Source: Tetmemena sp. SeJ-2015 (lineage: Eukaryota > Ciliophora > Spirotrichea > Sporadotrichida > Oxytrichidae). From it: a stretch of DNA of 11,210 nucleotides. The notes beneath the pieces were generated by a model. That model searched no databases, had not been told where the DNA came from, and worked only from the letters and a program-made list of their open reading frames with translations. Each line of letters begins with the position of its first letter. Positions within the stretch are counted from its first letter, which is position 1. A program made the position numbers and the translations under genes. Below are positions 9,680 through 11,210 of this stretch, in pieces. The DNA lies in the NCBI GenBank assembly GCA_027382625.1, contig JAJKFJ010024920.1, positions 1-11,210 on the forward strand, in the 5' to 3' direction.

Positions 9680-9711
9680 GACTAATGGACTAATGGACTA
9701 AACGACTAATT
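9680..9711 (+). repeat. Four tandem octamer units (GACTAATG-type)
   Basis: Four consecutive 8-base units read GACTAATG, GACTAATG, GACTAAAC and GACTAATT. Two inverted copies of the last unit occur at 9785-9800. The array lies between the kinase fragment and the Rep-like gene, near the change from AT-rich to GC-rich DNA. Confidence 0.85.
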
Positions 9712-9784
9712 TAGTAAGAATATGAGAGTTTAGATTTAGATTGCTAAGACATTGGGAGACTGGCTCGAGAAAATAAGGCGTAAA

Positions 9785-9800
9785 AATTAGTCAATTAGTC
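9785..9800 (-). repeat. Two inverted octamer units (AATTAGTC twice)
   Basis: AATTAGTC is repeated twice in tandem and is the exact reverse complement of GACTAATT at 9704-9711. The two arrays face each other across about 73 bases, so the single strand could form an imperfect hairpin, or the arrays could be remnants of terminal inverted repeats. AT-rich composition makes short matches common, so function is unproven. Confidence 0.7.
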
Positions 9801-9917
9801 CGTTTTTGGGCAAGAATGAAATGGAATTAATTTATTAGGGCGTGAATTAAACTTAATCTTTAGAAAAAACTTATAAGCTTAAATGTGCATTATACGCTCT
9901 GCTTCCATCCAATGCAA

Positions 9918-10628
9918 TCAGGCAAAGTGCCCTTCATTCACTTCTGTCATATCCTAGGTGTTAGTATCCGCAAGCTCATCTTCGTCTAGGCCATGAATAA
10001 GCCGTTCCTTGATCAATCTTTCCTCAAAGTATTATGCCAGCTCATCTGCGGCAAACGGGAATTCTTTGGCTATGTATCCTGCGCGCCTGCGCATTTCCAC
10101 AAATTTGACCCTGGCAAGGAATGCTCCTCGATCTAACTCATCCATTTTATTCAGTGGCGTCTTATTTGATGTCACCATAACCGAGGAGTTCAAGTATCTT
10201 TTTTCTGCGTCTCCATGCTTCACATTGACCACAAACCCTTTCCCCTCCAGGAATCTCTTCATCTTCGCTATCCCTTTGTGTCCGAAGAAGACAGGAGAGT
10301 TCACTTCATCCTGGATGACCAAAGTAGGCGGTAAGCCAGTCATTATCTGATCTAAAGCAAAGCTTTCGGCAACCTCCTCCAATATTTCAGACGAGAAGAT
10401 TTTCGCCATCAGGCCTGCCAAAGTACTTTTCCCGGTGCCGTTTTCTCCATGCAGCCAAACACACTTCATCTTTGAATTGCTCTGCTTTACGATCACCTCA
10501 TACAGAGCGTCTAGAGCCTCTTGCAGCTAGTACTCCTGAACAATTTCTGCCGAAATCGAGCTGCCTTATTTATCTTTGCCACAGACTAATCTCATTCTCT
10601 CTAGATAGGAAAGTAGCTCCTCGATGCG
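9918..10628 (-). CDS. Rep-like superfamily 3 helicase module (3' part of gene)
   Basis: This encodes an SF3 AAA+ helicase like the Rep/NS proteins of small DNA viruses and related plasmids and elements, which unwind DNA at replication origins. Visible motifs are Walker A GENGTGKST (10422-10448), Walker B LVIQDE (10305-10322) and motif C VMVTSN (10164-10181). DRGAFLARVKF follows motif C and could supply an arginine finger. TAA at 10566 and TAG at 10527 lie before the Walker A. TAA at 10032 lies after DELA, with a charged tail (YFEERLIKERLIHGLDEDEL) continuing past it through TAG 9954 to TGA 9918-9920. So both codons must be sense. The frame is open upstream to a TGA at 10719-10721, but coding character switches to the neighbouring frame near 10625-10650. 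It is either the C-terminal half of a frame-disrupted Rep or a gene starting at an internal ATG. The helicase call is secure; activity is not. Confidence 0.85.
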
Positions 10629-11208
10629 AGACAGGTTTGGCTCTGGTATCGCGCCCGCGTTCCAAGAGATTGAATAAGGTCTCCAGCTTTTTCTTTCTAT
10701 CCGTGAGCATCTCGCACATCACAGCATTGTCTTAGTTCTGATTGAAGAGATCCTGGAAGCTCTGCACTCTGCCTGACCTGATGAGCTCTATCACCTTCTA
10801 GACGACTGGGTCTCCCTCCTTCAGCTGTTCATCAAGCTTCACTCTTCCCGGAATACTTTGCTCAGTGTGGCTAATTTTGAGGGCCTCTAGCAATCTTTGG
10901 AGAGATCCTGTGTAAATGCTGACGGGCCTGTTTTATTTTATAGCCTGGGTGAGATTGCTCCGTCTGATCGCCTTTGATTCCAAGCCGGACTTGTCCAGGA
11001 ACTATTTGCCTCAGTAATTGGGGTTATTGAAGTACTGCTTGTTGCGGCCAAATGTGTTCGCCCGAAGGAATATTGCCATATACTGCGCCTAGTCCTTCTG
11101 GGTCTCAAAGACGGACACCTCCTCAACGTCAGGAAATCTTTTCTGCAAGTCCCGCTCCACCTTGGCAGCTTGATCTTTTGAAATGCCTACGGTGAGCGCC
11201 AAGAAGAA
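10627..11208 (-). pseudogene. Probable N-terminal region of the Rep-like protein, frame-disrupted and window-truncated
   Basis: In the frame next to the helicase frame, 194 codons run in from the window's right edge with good protein character (ISKDQAAKVERDLQKRFPDV, RKKKLETLFNLLERG) and GC-rich composition like the helicase. Sense readings are needed for TAG 11089, 11002 and 10798 and TAA 10933 and 10732. A TGA at 11011-11013 interrupts it. The strand FFLALTV near the edge resembles motif 1 of an HUH Rep endonuclease, and Tyr before the TGA followed by GK could be a disturbed YxxK nickase motif. The expected HUH histidine pair is not visible: QAQYMAIFL stands about where it should be. One extra base near 10625-10650 would explain the switch to the helicase frame. 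It could also be a helical regulatory region unrelated to HUH nucleases. Confidence 0.55.
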
Positions 11209-11210
11209 TG

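Larger units (their letters stand above)
3459..9917. other. Long AT-rich region without an intact recognisable gene
   Basis: About 6.5 kb of strongly AT-rich sequence with homopolymer A and T runs separates the GC-rich transposase gene from the GC-rich Rep gene. No intact gene could be recognised on either strand, even with TAA and TAG taken as sense. The AT background is broken by short islands richer in G+C, by eye near 4371-4530, 4640-4760, 4800-4930, 5215-5460, 6270-6350, 6480-6560, 6780-7130, 7180-7260, 7730-8010, 9300-9440 and 9500-9610. Two of them carry diagnostic protein motifs, listed separately. The pattern resembles ciliate germline DNA, in which coding segments lie inside AT-rich eliminated DNA, but decayed intergenic DNA would look similar. 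About 3480-4370 and 8000-9240 show little beyond AT-rich sequence. Confidence 0.7.

Noticed and set aside
10009..10735. Plus-strand open frames opposite the Rep-like gene
   Set aside because: They lie antisense to the Walker and motif C blocks and have no motifs of their own.
1..11210. CRISPR array, bacterial operon or bacterial insertion sequence
   Set aside because: There are no regularly spaced repeats and no ribosome-binding sites. Reassigned stops and long AT-rich spacers fit a protist nucleus, not a bacterium.

Overview
This window looks like nuclear DNA from a protist that reads UAA and UAG as an amino acid, probably glutamine, and uses UGA as its main stop. A ciliate is the best guess. 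The evidence is internal. Five GC-rich reading frames, on both strands, are crossed by about 17 in-frame TAG and 9 in-frame TAA codons. Each crossing falls inside protein-like sequence, often next to Gln, Glu or Lys, and the frames then end at TGA. The IS630/Tc1-mariner transposase and the SF3 helicase, both recognisable by motif, make sense only with this code. A hexamitin diplomonad shares the code, but the two-component receiver fragment argues for a ciliate.

Layout. (1) 1-2227, plus strand: three closely packed genes of unknown function, the first cut by the window edge. (2) 2229-3458, minus strand: a DDE transposase convergent with gene 3. With TAA read as sense, the two TGA stops lie one base apart. 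A TGA codon separates a 65-codon basic leader from the transposase core. (3) 3459-9917: about 6.5 kb of very AT-rich DNA without an intact recognisable gene. It holds short islands richer in G+C, two of which carry diagnostic motifs of cellular proteins: a response-regulator receiver loop (7870-7932, plus) and a protein-kinase catalytic loop (9578-9667, minus). Neither continues into the rest of its domain. (4) 9680-9800: copies of an octamer in direct and inverted orientation. (5) 9918-11208, minus strand, running off the window: a Rep-like protein with a superfamily 3 helicase module, preceded by a probable N-terminal region in another frame that carries one TGA.

Interpretation. GC-rich transposase and replication genes using a ciliate-type code, next to AT-rich DNA holding isolated fragments of cellular genes, fit a germline (micronuclear) ciliate locus: mobile-element DNA plus either macronucleus-destined segments or decayed gene pieces. 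The unknown genes, the transposase and possibly the Rep gene may belong to one or two multi-gene mobile elements. That grouping is inference, because no terminal inverted repeats were identified. The frame breaks could be decay, assembly error or unusual decoding, and the sequence alone cannot separate these.
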